Assembly: GCF_023078475.1 (NCBI RefSeq)
Contig: NZ_CP095741.1
Location: 3,720,001-3,784,000, forward strand
Source: Luteibacter aegosomaticola
Lineage (GTDB): Bacteria > Pseudomonadota > Gammaproteobacteria > Xanthomonadales > Rhodanobacteraceae
Direction: 5' to 3'
DNA length: 64,000 bases
A program made the position numbers and the translations under genes. The notes below the pieces were generated by a model. It made no database searches. It was given only the letters and a program-made list of their open reading frames with translations, and had not been told where the DNA came from. Shown piece after piece: positions 26,603 to 36,672 of the stretch (within the stretch, counting starts at the first letter, position 1; every line of letters starts with the position of its first letter).

Positions 26603-27964
26603 TCAGCTCTTGTTGGTGAGTGCGTCGAACTGCTGGGTAAGGTAGCTGCTGGTGCTCTGCAGTTTGGTCATCAGCGTATCCAGCGCGGTGTACTGCGTGG
26701 TCAGGCGGGCCGTATACGCCGTCATCTGCGTGTCGTAGTCGGTCTGCTGCTGGGTAAGGTCTTTCGCCTTATCGTTCAGGTTGTTCGTACGCTGGGTCAG
26801 GATGCCGGACGACGAGGTCCAGTTCGTGATGAGCGTATCGAGCTTGCCGGCGATACCGGTGCTGCCACCCACGAGGGCCTGCGTTTCCTTCGGATTCGTC
26901 GCCATCACCTTGGTGAGCTTGGTCGAATCGAAGGCGAGCGTGCCGTCGGTCTGGAACGAGACGCCGAGGTCACTGAGCGACTTCGGGCCGGCGCCGGCGG
27001 CGGTGGACTGCGAACCGAGCAAGCTGGTGATCTGGCTCTTGATCGACGTGACCGTGGCGTCGCCGATCAGGGCGCCGACCTCGTTATTCGTCGAGTCGTA
27101 CTTGGTCAGCGACTGGTAGGTCGAGACAAACGAGTTGTAGGCCGTGACCAGGTTCTGCACCGCCGTGGTGACCACGGACGTGTCGTTGGCGATGCTTACC
27201 GTGCTCTCGCCCGTCTTGGTCAGGGTCAGGGTGACGCCGTCGATCGCGGTGGCATCGGTATTCGACGCACTGGTGACCTTCGTGCCATCGACCGTGTACT
27301 CGGCATCCTGCGCCACCGTGGTGGGCGTGCCCGTGGACGGATCGAAATTGAGACCCGCCAGGCCACCATCGCCGCCGCTGGTGGTGACCGTGAAGGCATT
27401 GGCGCTGCCGGTGGCGGTCGAGGTGAGCACGAGGTGCGCGCCATCCGCACCGGTGACGATGCTGGCCGTCACGCCCGGGTTATCGGCGGACTTGTTGATC
27501 TGGTCGCGGATGTTCTGGAGGGTGTTGGCGCCCGACGCGACATCGATACTCATCGACTTGTCGCCGATGGCAATGTTCAGGGTGCCCGTGCCGACGGCGG
27601 CCGTGGAACTGGTGAAGGCCGGAGACGTGGTCTTCTGGGCGGTCGCCAGCTTGGATACGACGATGTCGTAATTATTGGGCGTGGCGTCGGCATCCGCCGT
27701 CACACCGAGAATCGTGGAATCGCCGACCGAGGTCTTCTGCGTCGTAAACGCCGTGGACGTCGAAAGGCTCTTGATCGCAGCCTGCAGGCTTGTCAGGGAC
27801 GAGGTGAAGTTGCCGATCGCTGAAATCTGCGTGGTATTGGCAGTGACGGCGTCAGAAAGCTGTTTGTCCTTGTCCGCGCGCTTGGCGGCGACCAGGTTCG
27901 AAACAAGGCTGGCGACGTCGATGGAACTGGAGCCGAGGGTGATGCTGCTGGTGCTGCTGGCCAT
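26603..27964 (-). CDS. fliD: Flagellar filament cap protein FliD
   Basis: FliD caps the growing filament and guides flagellin addition. The 453-residue protein has the conserved N-terminus (SITLGSSSIDVASLVSNLVAAKRADKDKQLS), a Thr/Ser/Ala-rich variable middle, and a coiled-coil C-terminus (RTNNLNDKAKDLTQQQTDYDTQMTAYTARLTTQYTALDTLMTKLQSTSSYLTQQF). It begins the fliD-fliS-fliT-PilZ unit and has its own sigma-54-like promoter downstream of fliC. Confidence 0.96.
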   Translation of the reverse strand: MASSTSSITLGSSSIDVASLVSNLVAAKRADKDKQLSDAVTANTTQISAIGNFTSSLTSLQAAIKSLSTSTAFTTQKTSVGDSTILGVTADADATPNNYDIVVSKLATAQKTTSPAFTSSTAAVGTGTLNIAIGDKSMSIDVASGANTLQNIRDQINKSADNPGVTASIVTGADGAHLVLTSTATGSANAFTVTTSGGDGGLAGLNFDPSTGTPTTVAQDAEYTVDGTKVTSASNTDATAIDGVTLTLTKTGESTVSIANDTSVVTTAVQNLVTAYNSFVSTYQSLTKYDSTNNEVGALIGDATVTSIKSQITSLLGSQSTAAGAGPKSLSDLGVSFQTDGTLAFDSTKLTKVMATNPKETQALVGGSTGIAGKLDTLITNWTSSSGILTQRTNNLNDKAKDLTQQQTDYDTQMTAYTARLTTQYTALDTLMTKLQSTSSYLTQQFDALTNKS

Positions 27965-28048
27965 GAAGCTCTCCTTGAAGACGCCTCACTGCCCGGGCGC
28001 CAATTTGTCGACGGCGGGTACCTGTAAGGCACCCGCCGAAGACAACTA

Positions 28049-28064
28049 AGCAATTACCCTGCCA
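28049..28064 (-). promoter_or_regulatory. Sigma-54 promoter of the fliD operon
   Basis: The minus-strand sequence TGGCAGGGTAATTGCT has GG-N10-GC spacing and a perfect TTGCT; only the sixth base of the -24 box differs from consensus. It lies about 85 nt before the fliD ATG in the fliC-fliD gap. Confidence 0.8.
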
Positions 28065-28066
28065 AC

Positions 28067-28084
28067 CCCGGGGCTAGCCCCGGG
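28067..28084 (-). terminator. Perfect palindrome after fliC, possible terminator
   Basis: CCCGGGGCTAGCCCCGGG is a perfect 18-bp palindrome 21 bp beyond the fliC stop and just upstream of the fliD sigma-54 promoter. It can form a strong GC hairpin, but no run of U follows, so intrinsic termination is uncertain. It may act as a boundary or as a stabilising 3' end for fliC mRNA. Confidence 0.5.
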
Positions 28085-28105
28085 ATCGGTAGTGCTCTTC
28101 CGGAA

Positions 28106-29521
28106 TTACTGGAGGAGCTTGGTGACGATCTGCTGCGACTGGTTAGCCTGGGCGAGGACCGAGACGCCGGCCTGCTGCAGGATCTGAGCCGAGGACATGT
28201 TCGCCGTTTCCTGGGCGAAGTCGGCGTCGGTGATGGCCGACTTCGACGAGGTCAGGTTCTGCGAGATGTTCGACAGGTTGGAGATCGTCGAATCGAAGCG
28301 GTTCTGCACCGCGCCGAGGTCCGAGCGGAGGTTCGACACCGACTGCAGGGCGGCGTCGATGCGGGCGATCGTTTCGTTCGCACCGTCAACCGTCTTGACG
28401 CTCGAGTCGGCCAGGGTCGCGGTCGAAGCGGCGGCGGCACCGGCGGTCAGGCCAGAAGCGGTAATGTCGGCAGCGGTACCACCAACGGTCACGGCAGAAG
28501 CCGAAGCGAACTTCACGGCGCCATCCGAACCGACGTAGGCATTGATGCCTTCGCCCGACTGCGCGTTGATGGTATCGGCCAGATCCTGGGCGGTCTTGTA
28601 CGTGCCCTTGAGGCTGAACGAAGCGTTGTCGCCGACCTGCAGGGTCACGTCACCGAGCGTCAGCGGCACAGCGCCACCCTTGTCCACGCCGTCGGTCGAG
28701 CTCTTGATCGTCAGGCCGGTCACGGCCGGGGCGGTCGAAGCCTTGCCAGCGGCGGTAGCGCTGGTGAACGCAATGTTGCCATCGGCGTCGACCGAGGCGA
28801 CGGAAGTAGCGCCAGCTGCAGTGATCGCCGTGTTCAGGTCATCGACGAAGTCGTCAGCCGTACGGGCCGTGCCAGTGGGAACGTTCACCGTCTTGCCGTC
28901 GACCGTCAGCGTGGCAGCTGCGTTCAGGTCGGCCGGCGGAGCCGCCGTGGTCACGCCCTGGGTCGCGACCTTGGCCGTGAAGCCACCGATCGAACCTTCG
29001 TTCAGGCCGCCGAGCTGGCTGGCCTTCATGCCCTGGTTGAGGCTGACGTTGATGACTTCACCGACGTTGGCGCCGACCTGGAAGCTCAGGCTCTTGGCCG
29101 AGCCGTCGAGCACCTTCATGCCGTTGAAGTTGGTCTGCGTGGCGATACGGGTGACTTCCGACAGACGCTGCTGGACTTCGGCGTCGAGAGCCGCGCGGTC
29201 CGACGACGAGTTCGAGGCGTTGGTCGACTGCACGGCCAGCTCGCGGATGCGCTGCAGGTTGTTCGTGACTTCGTCGAGGGCCGATTCGGTCGTCTGGGCG
29301 AGCGAGATGCCGTCGTTGGCATTGCGCTGCGCCTGGGTCAGGCCGTTGATCTGGGTGGTCATGCGGGTGGAGATCGCCATGCCCGCGGCGTCGTCCTTGG
29401 CGCTGTTGATGCGGTTACCCGACGACAGACGCTCGATGGCGGACGACAGCTTGTTCTGCGTCGAGGTCAGGTTGCGCTGAGCATTCAGCGACATGATGTT
29501 GGTGTTGATGGTCAGAGACAT
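28106..29521 (-). CDS. fliC: Flagellin
   Basis: This is the filament subunit. The 471-residue protein has the conserved N-terminal D0/D1 region ([44 protein letters not shown]) and C-terminal D1/D0 region ([52 protein letters not shown]), with a surface-exposed Ala/Thr/Val-rich middle (about 175-385). The ATG at 29521 is fixed by the conserved N-terminus and an AGGA upstream. It is transcribed from a sigma-28 promoter at 29616-29642. It is the only flagellin gene in the window. Confidence 0.98.
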   Translation of the reverse strand: MSLTINTNIMSLNAQRNLTSTQNKLSSAIERLSSGNRINSAKDDAAGMAISTRMTTQINGLTQAQRNANDGISLAQTTESALDEVTNNLQRIRELAVQSTNASNSSSDRAALDAEVQQRLSEVTRIATQTNFNGMKVLDGSAKSLSFQVGANVGEVINVSLNQGMKASQLGGLNEGSIGGFTAKVATQGVTTAAPPADLNAAATLTVDGKTVNVPTGTARTADDFVDDLNTAITAAGATSVASVDADGNIAFTSATAAGKASTAPAVTGLTIKSSTDGVDKGGAVPLTLGDVTLQVGDNASFSLKGTYKTAQDLADTINAQSGEGINAYVGSDGAVKFASASAVTVGGTAADITASGLTAGAAAASTATLADSSVKTVDGANETIARIDAALQSVSNLRSDLGAVQNRFDSTISNLSNISQNLTSSKSAITDADFAQETANMSSAQILQQAGVSVLAQANQSQQIVTKLLQ

Positions 29522-29911
29522 CGTTTTGATCCTTTGGTAGCGGAACCGAATGGCCGGAGTATGTGCGGCGTATTCCGGCGGGGTTCCGATAGGGAAGCCT
29601 TCCGCCTCAGAGAGGTTTACGGCACGCCGGGAGGAAACTTGAGAGCTTTTTCTACCTGTCAACAGTTATTTTTTGACGGGGTAGCAAAAAGCCGCTCCCA
29701 GCCACTGTCGAGGTAGGTATCGGCACGGGTGCGCCGGGGTTTAGGGCCATTTTTCACATCCTGTGTGGAAATCCGGCCAGAGGGATCCCGGCCGGCAACC
29801 GTGCCGTTGGTGGAAAGGTCAACCCAGGTACCGCAAGAAACCGTGGCGTGGTGGCAACCGCCCGGCAAAACCATCCTTAGCGAACGTCTGCGCGTTCTGC
29901 CCTGAAACGAA
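29522..29911. other. fliC-flgL intergenic region (390 bp)
   Basis: The fliC-proximal 120 bp hold the leader and the sigma-28 promoter. The remaining part (about 29643-29911) is relatively AT-rich in places (TTATTTTTTG near 29667) and contains no recognised gene. A 71-codon minus-strand frame at 29659-29874 has third-position composition unlike the neighbouring genes and is not accepted. No clear terminator for flgL was seen. Confidence 0.7.
29616..29642 (-). promoter_or_regulatory. Sigma-28 (FliA) promoter of fliC
   Basis: On the minus strand, TCAAGTTT (-35, 29635-29642) and GCCGTAAA (-10, 29616-29623) are separated by 11 nt. This matches the FliA consensus TAAAGTTT-N11-GCCGATAA with few changes. 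The predicted leader before fliC is about 85 nt. Confidence 0.9.
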
Positions 29912-31111
29912 TTACTTGAGGTAGTTGAACAGCGACAGGTTCTGCATCTTCACGTAGGCCTGCTGCGCGGCGTCGAGCGCCGACTGCTGCTGCGAGAACT
30001 TGCTCGCGGCACTCGCGTAATCCAGATCCTGAAGATCCGACAAGGTGCTGGCGTACTGCAGCTTCATGTCGGCGCCCATGTCCGTCTGTGCATCGAGCGT
30101 GTTCATGCGCGCGCCGATCTGCGTGCGCGTGTTGAGGAAGCTGCCAGCAGCCTGGTCGAGATTCTGCAGCTGCGCATTCACGGTGTTGTTCAACGCCGCG
30201 CCACCGCCGCCGCCCTGTTCGAACGCGGTGATCATGTTCGCCACAGTCGAGAACACATCTTGCGACGACGACGGCGTCACCGAGAAGGTATCGCCTGCCG
30301 CCGGCGTGCCGGTGAGGTTGAGCTGCGCGCCATTGAACGTGATCGAGCCCGAATCACCCGTGTAGGTGCCGGTGCTGATGGCCGGCCCGGTCGGATCAGC
30401 GGCATCGTGGATCTCGTACGTCGACGCATCGGTAAAAGTGATGGTGTAGCTGCCGCCGGTCCAGGCCGACGCATCCGTCACCGACGTGGAGCCCACGACG
30501 GCTGTGCCGGTATTCGTGCTGCCTGCCGACGTCTGGAACGTACCGTTGCCGCCCTTCACCGACATGAAGACCGCATCACCGCTATCACCGGTGGCCACCT
30601 GCAAGCCCGCGCCGGCAGCGACCATGCGCTGGCCCTGGTCGCCCGAGTAGGTCACGTTGAGGCCCGACTGCGTAAACGGCTGCGACGACGTGCTGTTTCC
30701 CGCGAAGATATATTCGCCCTGCCCGTCCTTCGTATTCGCAATGGACACCAGCTGCTGCAGGCTCTGGCGCATTTCCGTCGCGATCGACTTCCGCGACTCG
30801 TCGGTTTGCGTGCCGTTGCTGCCTTCGAGTGCCAGCGTGCGGATGCGATCGAGGATATCCGAGGCATTCGAGAGCGACTGCTCTTCCACCGACAGGCGCG
30901 TATTGGCCATGTTGATGTTGCGCGTGTACTGGTCGTTCTGCGCGCTGGCGGAGCTTACATCGACGACGCGCGCGGCGGCGGCCGGGTTGTCCGACGGCGT
31001 CTGGATCGCCTTGCCGTTGCCCAGGGCGAGCTGCGTCTGCGAGAGCTGGTACTGCCGGTCCAGCATCTGGTTGACGGACTGCTGTTGTTGCCAGTTGGTC
31101 GAGATGCGCAT
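29912..31111 (-). CDS. flgL: Flagellar hook-filament junction protein FlgL
   Basis: This 399-residue junction protein is related to flagellin at both ends: MRISTNWQQQQSVNQMLDRQYQLSQTQLALGNGKAIQTPSDNPAAAARVVD at the start and a C-terminal helix with DYASAASKFSQQQSALDAAQQAYVKMQNLSLFNYL. The middle is a variable Gly/Thr/Ser-rich insert. It follows flgK by 2 bp and ends the flg operon. Confidence 0.95.
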   Translation of the reverse strand: MRISTNWQQQQSVNQMLDRQYQLSQTQLALGNGKAIQTPSDNPAAAARVVDVSSASAQNDQYTRNINMANTRLSVEEQSLSNASDILDRIRTLALEGSNGTQTDESRKSIATEMRQSLQQLVSIANTKDGQGEYIFAGNSTSSQPFTQSGLNVTYSGDQGQRMVAAGAGLQVATGDSGDAVFMSVKGGNGTFQTSAGSTNTGTAVVGSTSVTDASAWTGGSYTITFTDASTYEIHDAADPTGPAISTGTYTGDSGSITFNGAQLNLTGTPAAGDTFSVTPSSSQDVFSTVANMITAFEQGGGGGAALNNTVNAQLQNLDQAAGSFLNTRTQIGARMNTLDAQTDMGADMKLQYASTLSDLQDLDYASAASKFSQQQSALDAAQQAYVKMQNLSLFNYLK

Positions 31112-31113
31112 GG

Positions 31114-32985
31114 TCAGCTCTGTACGGCGGAGAGGAGGGACTGGAAGATGGAGTTCGCCGTGGTGATCACCTGGGCGGACGCCGAATAGGCCTGCTGGAA
31201 CTTCAGGAGGTTCGCTGCTTCCTCATCCAGGTTCACACCGGAGAGGCTCTGCTGCGAGGCCGTAGCCTGGTCGAGGATGCTTTGCTGCGCGCTCAGCGCC
31301 GTATTGGCGGAGGCACCCGCCGTGCCGACCTGGGCGATGAGCTGGCTATAGCTCTTGCCCACCGTCGTCACGCCGTTGTCCAGCACACCCACGTTGGCCA
31401 CATTGGCCATGGCCAGTGCGTTGCCGTTATCACCGCTGGCACTGCCCGCCGGCTTCACCGAGAAGCTGTCGTTGGTCGCCGGGCTGCCGGTGAGCTTCAG
31501 CGTCCAGCCATTGCCGGTGATCGTGTCTCCAGCGGTGTAGTTCTGGTCCGGGCCACCATCGACGCTATAGGTGTTCGCCGAGGTGAACACGATATTGACC
31601 GGCGTCTTGAAATTCGCATTCGTCGAATCGGTAACCGTGAGCGCGCCCAGGGCACCGCTACCCGTGTTCGTCGACGCCTTGCTTGCCGTCAGCGGACCCG
31701 AAGCAGCGATCTTGTTGGTATCGCTGATGGCCACACTGATCGTCGATGCAGCGTTGCGCGTCGGCTGGATCTGGAAGGAATCGCCAGCGGCCGCACCGGC
31801 GGCTACCGTGATCTGCATGCCATCGACCACGAACGGATCCGCCGCGGTACCGGCGCCGGTCATCGGCACGGTGACACCCGCCGTCGTGGTGACCGACCAG
31901 TTCACGCCATCGAAGCGCATGGTGTAGTCCGAGCTGGTGAGCTTGGATACATCGCTCACGACAGCCGACACCGAGCCGGTACCCGTATTCTTCGTGCTGT
32001 TCAACACCGCCGGATCGGCGATGTTGAACATGTTGCCGCCCGTATCGCCATTAAGGTCGATGCCCTGCGCGCTCTGCTTGTTGATCGCCGTAGTCAGCGC
32101 GATGGCCGAGCGGCCGAGCTGGTTACGCGCCGGATCGAGCACCGTGGTACGGAAATCGAAGGTCGCGCCCAGCGAGCCCGAACCCAACTGGTTCGAAATC
32201 ACCGTGCCTGACGGATCGACCACTTCCAGGCGCGACGAATCGTACTGGTTGGTCGCCGTCGCCAGTTTGGTCGAGCTGGTGCCGTTAACCAGCGGCAGGC
32301 CGTTGCCCACGCTGATCGTGTACATGTGGTCGCTGGTTTGGGTGACATTGACGCCAACGATCTTGGAAAGATCGGCCACGGCCTGGTCACGCTGGTCCAG
32401 CAGCTCGCTGGGCTCGCCACCGCCCGCGTAGGCCTTCTGGATCTGGCCGTTGAGGTTGGCGATGTTCGTTGCCAACGTGTTAATGCTGTCGACGGAACTG
32501 CTGATCTGCTGATTGGTCTGCGAATCCAGTGACTGGAACTGCGAGGACAGCGACTTGAACGTCGACACCAGCGAGTTCATCTGCCCGATGAGGGCCTGGC
32601 GGCTCGCCGTATCCACCGGCGCATTCGCCACATCGCTGATCGCACCGAAGAAGCTATCGAGCGAGGTCTGCAGGTTGGTGGAGCCACTGACCACGTTGTT
32701 GACCGACGCGGTGAGCGTGGCGAACTGCGATGCACGGCTCTGGCTCGAGCTGGCCGACCATACCTGTTGGGTGAGGAAAGCGCTGTACGCACGCTGCACG
32801 CTGACCGCGTCGGCGCCCTGGCCAACGTAGTAGCCGCCCTGGAACTGCGGCGCGCGCGCGTTGAACGTCGTGGTCTGCCGGCTGTAGCCGACCGTGTTCA
32901 CGTTACTGATGTTGTTGCCAACGGTAGACAGGCCCACTTGCGAGGCAAGCAGTCCTGATACGCCGGTGGAAAGTAAGTCAGCCAT
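31114..32985 (-). CDS. flgK: Flagellar hook-associated protein FlgK
   Basis: This is the first junction protein. The 623-residue product has the conserved N-terminus (MADLLSTGVSGLLASQVGLSTVGNNISNVNTVGYSRQ), a large variable Thr/Ser/Asp-rich middle, and the C-terminal helix (GVNLDEEAANLLKFQQAYSASAQVITTANSIFQSLL). FlgK and FlgL connect hook and filament, usually with the chaperone FlgN, which is encoded here at 43.9 kb. It lies 35 bp after flgJ. Confidence 0.96.
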   Translation of the reverse strand: MADLLSTGVSGLLASQVGLSTVGNNISNVNTVGYSRQTTTFNARAPQFQGGYYVGQGADAVSVQRAYSAFLTQQVWSASSSQSRASQFATLTASVNNVVSGSTNLQTSLDSFFGAISDVANAPVDTASRQALIGQMNSLVSTFKSLSSQFQSLDSQTNQQISSSVDSINTLATNIANLNGQIQKAYAGGGEPSELLDQRDQAVADLSKIVGVNVTQTSDHMYTISVGNGLPLVNGTSSTKLATATNQYDSSRLEVVDPSGTVISNQLGSGSLGATFDFRTTVLDPARNQLGRSAIALTTAINKQSAQGIDLNGDTGGNMFNIADPAVLNSTKNTGTGSVSAVVSDVSKLTSSDYTMRFDGVNWSVTTTAGVTVPMTGAGTAADPFVVDGMQITVAAGAAAGDSFQIQPTRNAASTISVAISDTNKIAASGPLTASKASTNTGSGALGALTVTDSTNANFKTPVNIVFTSANTYSVDGGPDQNYTAGDTITGNGWTLKLTGSPATNDSFSVKPAGSASGDNGNALAMANVANVGVLDNGVTTVGKSYSQLIAQVGTAGASANTALSAQQSILDQATASQQSLSGVNLDEEAANLLKFQQAYSASAQVITTANSIFQSLLSAVQS

Positions 32986-33020
32986 CGTTAGTTCCTTTTA
33001 TCTCTTCACCAGGCCCGTGG

Positions 33021-34025
33021 TTACAGATCCGCCGCGATGTGCTTCAGCGCAGCGAGCGCCTGCTTCATCACCGGGCCATTCGCGATATCGGTGAGCTTCT
33101 GCGCATAGCTCGGATCCGTGGCGTAACCGCCCTGGGTGAGCGCATGGGCAAAGCCGGCGATATCGTCGCCGCGGCCGACAGCCTTCGCGTAACGCGGGCT
33201 GCTGGCGACCATGTCGGCGTAATCCTTGAACGAATCCGACGGGGAGCTGTACGCGCGGAAGCTATCCTTCTTGCGCACGGCCACGCCGTTTTCGTATTCC
33301 AGGGTCGGCACGTTGACGCGCTTGCCGTCCCAGCTGCTGCCGGCCTTGATGCCGAACATGTTGTTGCTGTTGGTACCGCCCTGGGCCGGCATGTGCTTGC
33401 CCCAGCCGGTCTCGAGCGCGGCCTGCGCGAGCAGCGCGCGTACGGAGACGCCCAGCTTCTTCGCTGCCTCGATCGCGTGCGGCGCGAACTTCTCGACGAA
33501 GTCCTGCGGGCTATCGATCGAACCGATGGCGTTGGCCACGGCGGAAGCGCCCTGCCCCACGACCTTGCCGGCGCCGCTGATCATGTGCTCCAGCGAGCTC
33601 ATCAGGCCGCTGTCCTGGTCCGACTTGGACGACACCGCATCGGCGGTGGATGCCGAACCGGTGACGCCCGCGAACAGGCCGTTATCACCGCTCGCATCGG
33701 CAGTGGACTGGTTGCCGCCGAGCTGTCGGATGAGCATATCGGCGATGCCGATGCCCTTGCCCTGCGAAAGCGTGACCGAGAGCTGGTGGTCCAGCATGTC
33801 GCGGTAGGAGTTGGCTTCGCTGGAACCCATGATGTCGTCGCCACCCATGGCGGCGCTGGCGTCACGCATGGACTTCAGCATCATCTGGGTGAAGATGGAT
33901 TCGAACTGTTTGGCAACCGTCGGCAAGGCCGACTTCGAATCCTGCTGCGCGGCCGAACGCAGGCCGGCAAACGCGGACATGTCCGAGTAAGTGCCAAGGC
34001 GCTGGTTGTCGACCGCGGTAGCCAT
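33021..34025 (-). CDS. flgJ: Bifunctional rod-assembly protein and muramidase FlgJ
   Basis: FlgJ caps the growing rod and opens the peptidoglycan. The 334-residue protein has an N-terminal rod-binding domain (about 25-105, AKQFESIFTQMMLKSMRDAS, YRDMLDHQLSVTLSQGKGIGIADML) and a C-terminal glucosaminidase domain (about 175-334, LLAQAALETGWGKHMP, NMFGIKAG, FRAYSSPSDSFKDYADMV). Both domains are present, as in most gammaproteobacteria. It follows flgI by 1 bp. Confidence 0.96.
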   Translation of the reverse strand: MATAVDNQRLGTYSDMSAFAGLRSAAQQDSKSALPTVAKQFESIFTQMMLKSMRDASAAMGGDDIMGSSEANSYRDMLDHQLSVTLSQGKGIGIADMLIRQLGGNQSTADASGDNGLFAGVTGSASTADAVSSKSDQDSGLMSSLEHMISGAGKVVGQGASAVANAIGSIDSPQDFVEKFAPHAIEAAKKLGVSVRALLAQAALETGWGKHMPAQGGTNSNNMFGIKAGSSWDGKRVNVPTLEYENGVAVRKKDSFRAYSSPSDSFKDYADMVASSPRYAKAVGRGDDIAGFAHALTQGGYATDPSYAQKLTDIANGPVMKQALAALKHIAADL

Positions 34026-34026
34026 A

Positions 34027-35133
34027 TCAGATCACCACCAGTTCCGCGCGCAGGGCGCCGGACTGCTTGAGGGCCTGCAGGATCGAGATCAGGTCGCTCG
34101 GCGAGGCGCCGACCTGGTTTACCGCACGCACGATCGAATCCAGGCTGGTACCCGGGCCGAACTTGAACATGTGACCGCCGTTCTCGCTGACCGCGACCTG
34201 GCTGCTCGGCACCACGGCGGTCTGGCCACGGCTGAACGCACCCGGCTGACTCACCTGCGGCTGCTCGCTGATCGTGACCTGGATGGAACCGTGCGCGACG
34301 GCGGCGGTACCCACCTTGACGTCGGAGCCAATGACGACCGTGCCCGTACGCGAGTTGACGATGACGCGGGCCGGAGCGTCGCCCGGCGTGACGTCGAGCG
34401 CCTGGATCGTGGCCAGCCAGGAGACGCGCTGCGACGGATCGAGCGGCGCGCGCACGGCGACCGTGCCCGAATCGATGGCGTTAGCCGTGCCGGAACCGAA
34501 GTTCTGGTTCACCGCCTGGGCCACGCGGTTGGCCGTCATGAAATCGGCGGTGTTGAGGTTGAGCATGATGTCGCCGCCCTTGTCGAACGACGTGGCGACG
34601 CTGCGCTCGATGCTGCCGCCGCCCGGGATGCGGCCGCTGGCGGAGATGTTCACCTGCACGCTCGAGCCGCTCTTGCCCTGGGCGCTGACGCCACCCACAA
34701 CAACGCTGCCCTGCGCGATGGCATAGATCTGGCCGTCGGCGCCCTTCAGCGGCGACATCAGCAGTTCACCGCCGCGGATGCTCTTGGCATTGCCGATCGA
34801 CGCCACGGTGACGTCAATCTTCTGGCCCGGCTTGGCGAACGGCGGGATCTCGGCGGTAATGGTGACCGCGGCAGCGTTCTTCAGCTGCGGGCGGACGTTA
34901 GCCGGCACGTTCACGCCGAACTGCTGGAGCATGTTCTCCAGGCTCTGCGTGGTGAACGGGGCCTGGCTGGTCTGGTCGCCACTGCCATCCAGGCCAACGA
35001 CGAGGCCGTAACCGACTAGCTGGTTGCTGCGCACGCCACCAACCTGTGCGAGGTCGCGGATCTTGTCGGCATGCGCCGGCAGGATCGCGAACAGCGCAAG
35101 CACGGCGGCTGCGGTACGGAGGATGGTCTTCAT
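34027..35133 (-). CDS. flgI: Flagellar P-ring protein FlgI
   Basis: This 368-residue periplasmic ring protein has a signal peptide ([22 protein letters not shown]) and the conserved [31 protein letters not shown] and [25 protein letters not shown]. FlgA, its assembly chaperone, is encoded at 42.8 kb. The ATG at 35133 overlaps the flgH stop by 1 bp; a 14-codon longer frame has no signal-peptide logic and is not used. Confidence 0.97.
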   Translation of the reverse strand: MKTILRTAAAVLALFAILPAHADKIRDLAQVGGVRSNQLVGYGLVVGLDGSGDQTSQAPFTTQSLENMLQQFGVNVPANVRPQLKNAAAVTITAEIPPFAKPGQKIDVTVASIGNAKSIRGGELLMSPLKGADGQIYAIAQGSVVVGGVSAQGKSGSSVQVNISASGRIPGGGSIERSVATSFDKGGDIMLNLNTADFMTANRVAQAVNQNFGSGTANAIDSGTVAVRAPLDPSQRVSWLATIQALDVTPGDAPARVIVNSRTGTVVIGSDVKVGTAAVAHGSIQVTISEQPQVSQPGAFSRGQTAVVPSSQVAVSENGGHMFKFGPGTSLDSIVRAVNQVGASPSDLISILQALKQSGALRAELVVI

Positions 35134-35825
35134 CAGAACGGCATCCACTTCGAATCGAAGAAGCGCGACAACCAACCACGCGTATTCGAATCGGCCAGGG
35201 TGCCCTTGCCGACGTATTCGATCTTGGCGTCCGCAACGCGGCTGGACAGCACGATGTTGTCGTTACCGATGTCCTGCGGGCGCACGATGCCGGAGATGCG
35301 GACGAGTTCTTCGCCCTGGTTGATCGTCAGCCACTTCTCACCCTGCACGACCATCGCGCCGTTGGTGAGGCGCTGGGCGACCGTGACGGTGATCTCGCCG
35401 CTGAGTGCGTTGCTCTGGCTGGACGAGCCATCGCCATCGAACGAGTTGTTCGACGCCAGGCTGCTATCCGCCACCTTGCCGCCCACCTTCAGGCCGTGGC
35501 CGAGGATCGAAGGCGCAGTGATGGTGTTGCCATTCTTCTTGCTGGTGCTCGTCGCGGCCTTCTTGGTGGCCTGCGTGCTTTCCACCAGGGTGATGGTGAG
35601 GATGTCACCGATGCGATGCGCGCGCGGGTCGGCGAACAGTTCCATCGACTGCTGGTCGGCGTAGATGGAGCCGGTCGCCTGCGCCTGTGCCGGCGGGGCG
35701 ACAGGCAGCGTGGCCGTGTACATCGGCTTCGGGGTAGGCGGCACGATGGCGCAGCCCGTCAGGGCGGCGAACGGCAGCGCGGCGAGGATAAGGCGTGCGT
35801 GCAGGCGATTCATGGCGTTAGTCAT
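35133..35825 (-). CDS. flgH: Flagellar L-ring lipoprotein FlgH
   Basis: This outer-membrane ring lipoprotein has 230 residues: a signal with lipobox LTGC (Cys about residue 25), then the FlgH core [33 protein letters not shown] and [28 protein letters not shown]. The start at 35825 overlaps the flgG stop; a second ATG four codons later would also leave a proper signal. Confidence 0.96.
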   Translation of the reverse strand: MTNAMNRLHARLILAALPFAALTGCAIVPPTPKPMYTATLPVAPPAQAQATGSIYADQQSMELFADPRAHRIGDILTITLVESTQATKKAATSTSKKNGNTITAPSILGHGLKVGGKVADSSLASNNSFDGDGSSSQSNALSGEITVTVAQRLTNGAMVVQGEKWLTINQGEELVRISGIVRPQDIGNDNIVLSSRVADAKIEYVGKGTLADSNTRGWLSRFFDSKWMPF

Positions 35826-36610
35826 CAGGTCTTCTGGGTGATGAACTGGAGCATCTGATCAGCCGCCGACACTGCCTTCGAGTTCATCTCGTAGGCGCGC
35901 TGGGTTTCGATCATGTTCACCATTTCCTCGACGACGTTGACGTTCGACGCTTCGAGGGCGTTTTGCTGGATGTTGCCGAGACCGTTGAGGCCGGCCGTGC
36001 CCGTCTGCGGCGTGCCGCTGGCGGTGGTCTCCAGGTAAAGGTTGTCGCCGCGCGGCTCCAGGCCCGCGGGATTCACGAAATCGGCGAGCTGGATCTGACC
36101 CACGGTCTGCGAGACCGACGAGCCCTGGGTCGTGACGCTGACCGTGCCGTCATTACCGATGGTGACGGCCGTGGCATTGGCGGGGATGTTGATCGCCGGC
36201 TCGATCGGGTAGCCATCGTTGGTGACGATCTGGCCATCCTGGTCGCGCTTGAGCGAACCATCGCGGGTGTAACCCACGGTGCCGTCAGGCATGGTGACCT
36301 GCAGGAAGCCGCGGCCATCGATGCGCACGTCGAGCGGGTTATCAGTCTGCTGGGAGCCGCCCTGCTCGAACATCTTCTGGGTGCCGACGACGCGCACACC
36401 GGTACCGATCATGAAGCCGGTCGGCGAAGTCGTCTGCTCGGTGGTCTGGCCACCGGCCTGCCCGCGGTTCTGGTAGGCCAGGTCTTCGAACTCGGCACGG
36501 GCGCGCTTGAAGCCCGTGGTGTTCGTGTTGGCCAGGTTGTTCGAGACGACATCCATGCGCGTCTGCTGCGCATCGAGGCCGGTCTTGGCGATCCAGAGGG
36601 ACGTGAACAT
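35825..36610 (-). CDS. flgG: Flagellar distal rod protein FlgG
   Basis: This 261-residue rod protein has the typical N-terminal helix ([41 protein letters not shown]) and C-terminal helix ([39 protein letters not shown]). The length is the family norm. It is the second of two tandem FlgF/FlgG-type genes; flgF lies 62 bp upstream. Confidence 0.97.
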   Translation of the reverse strand: MFTSLWIAKTGLDAQQTRMDVVSNNLANTNTTGFKRARAEFEDLAYQNRGQAGGQTTEQTTSPTGFMIGTGVRVVGTQKMFEQGGSQQTDNPLDVRIDGRGFLQVTMPDGTVGYTRDGSLKRDQDGQIVTNDGYPIEPAINIPANATAVTIGNDGTVSVTTQGSSVSQTVGQIQLADFVNPAGLEPRGDNLYLETTASGTPQTGTAGLNGLGNIQQNALEASNVNVVEEMVNMIETQRAYEMNSKAVSAADQMLQFITQKT

Positions 36611-36672
36611 CTGTGACTCCTGCGCGCTTGGCGCCTGCTATGCCGCGACGGTTTTGCGTCGCGCGGCGGTGG

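Noticed and set aside
29684..29702. Possible second sigma-54 promoter before fliC
   Set aside because: The GG and GC pairs are 11 nt apart instead of 10, and the -24 box is poor; the sigma-28 promoter explains fliC.
29659..29874. 71-codon minus-strand frame between fliC and flgL
   Set aside because: Third-codon-position GC is well below that of the real genes around it, and there is no ribosome-binding site or known motif.
29720..29880. Possible c-di-GMP (GEMM) riboswitch before fliC, suggested by a CCTAAACC-like string
   Set aside because: The conserved core elements around it are missing, and it lies upstream of the mapped-looking sigma-28 promoter, so it would not be in the fliC leader.
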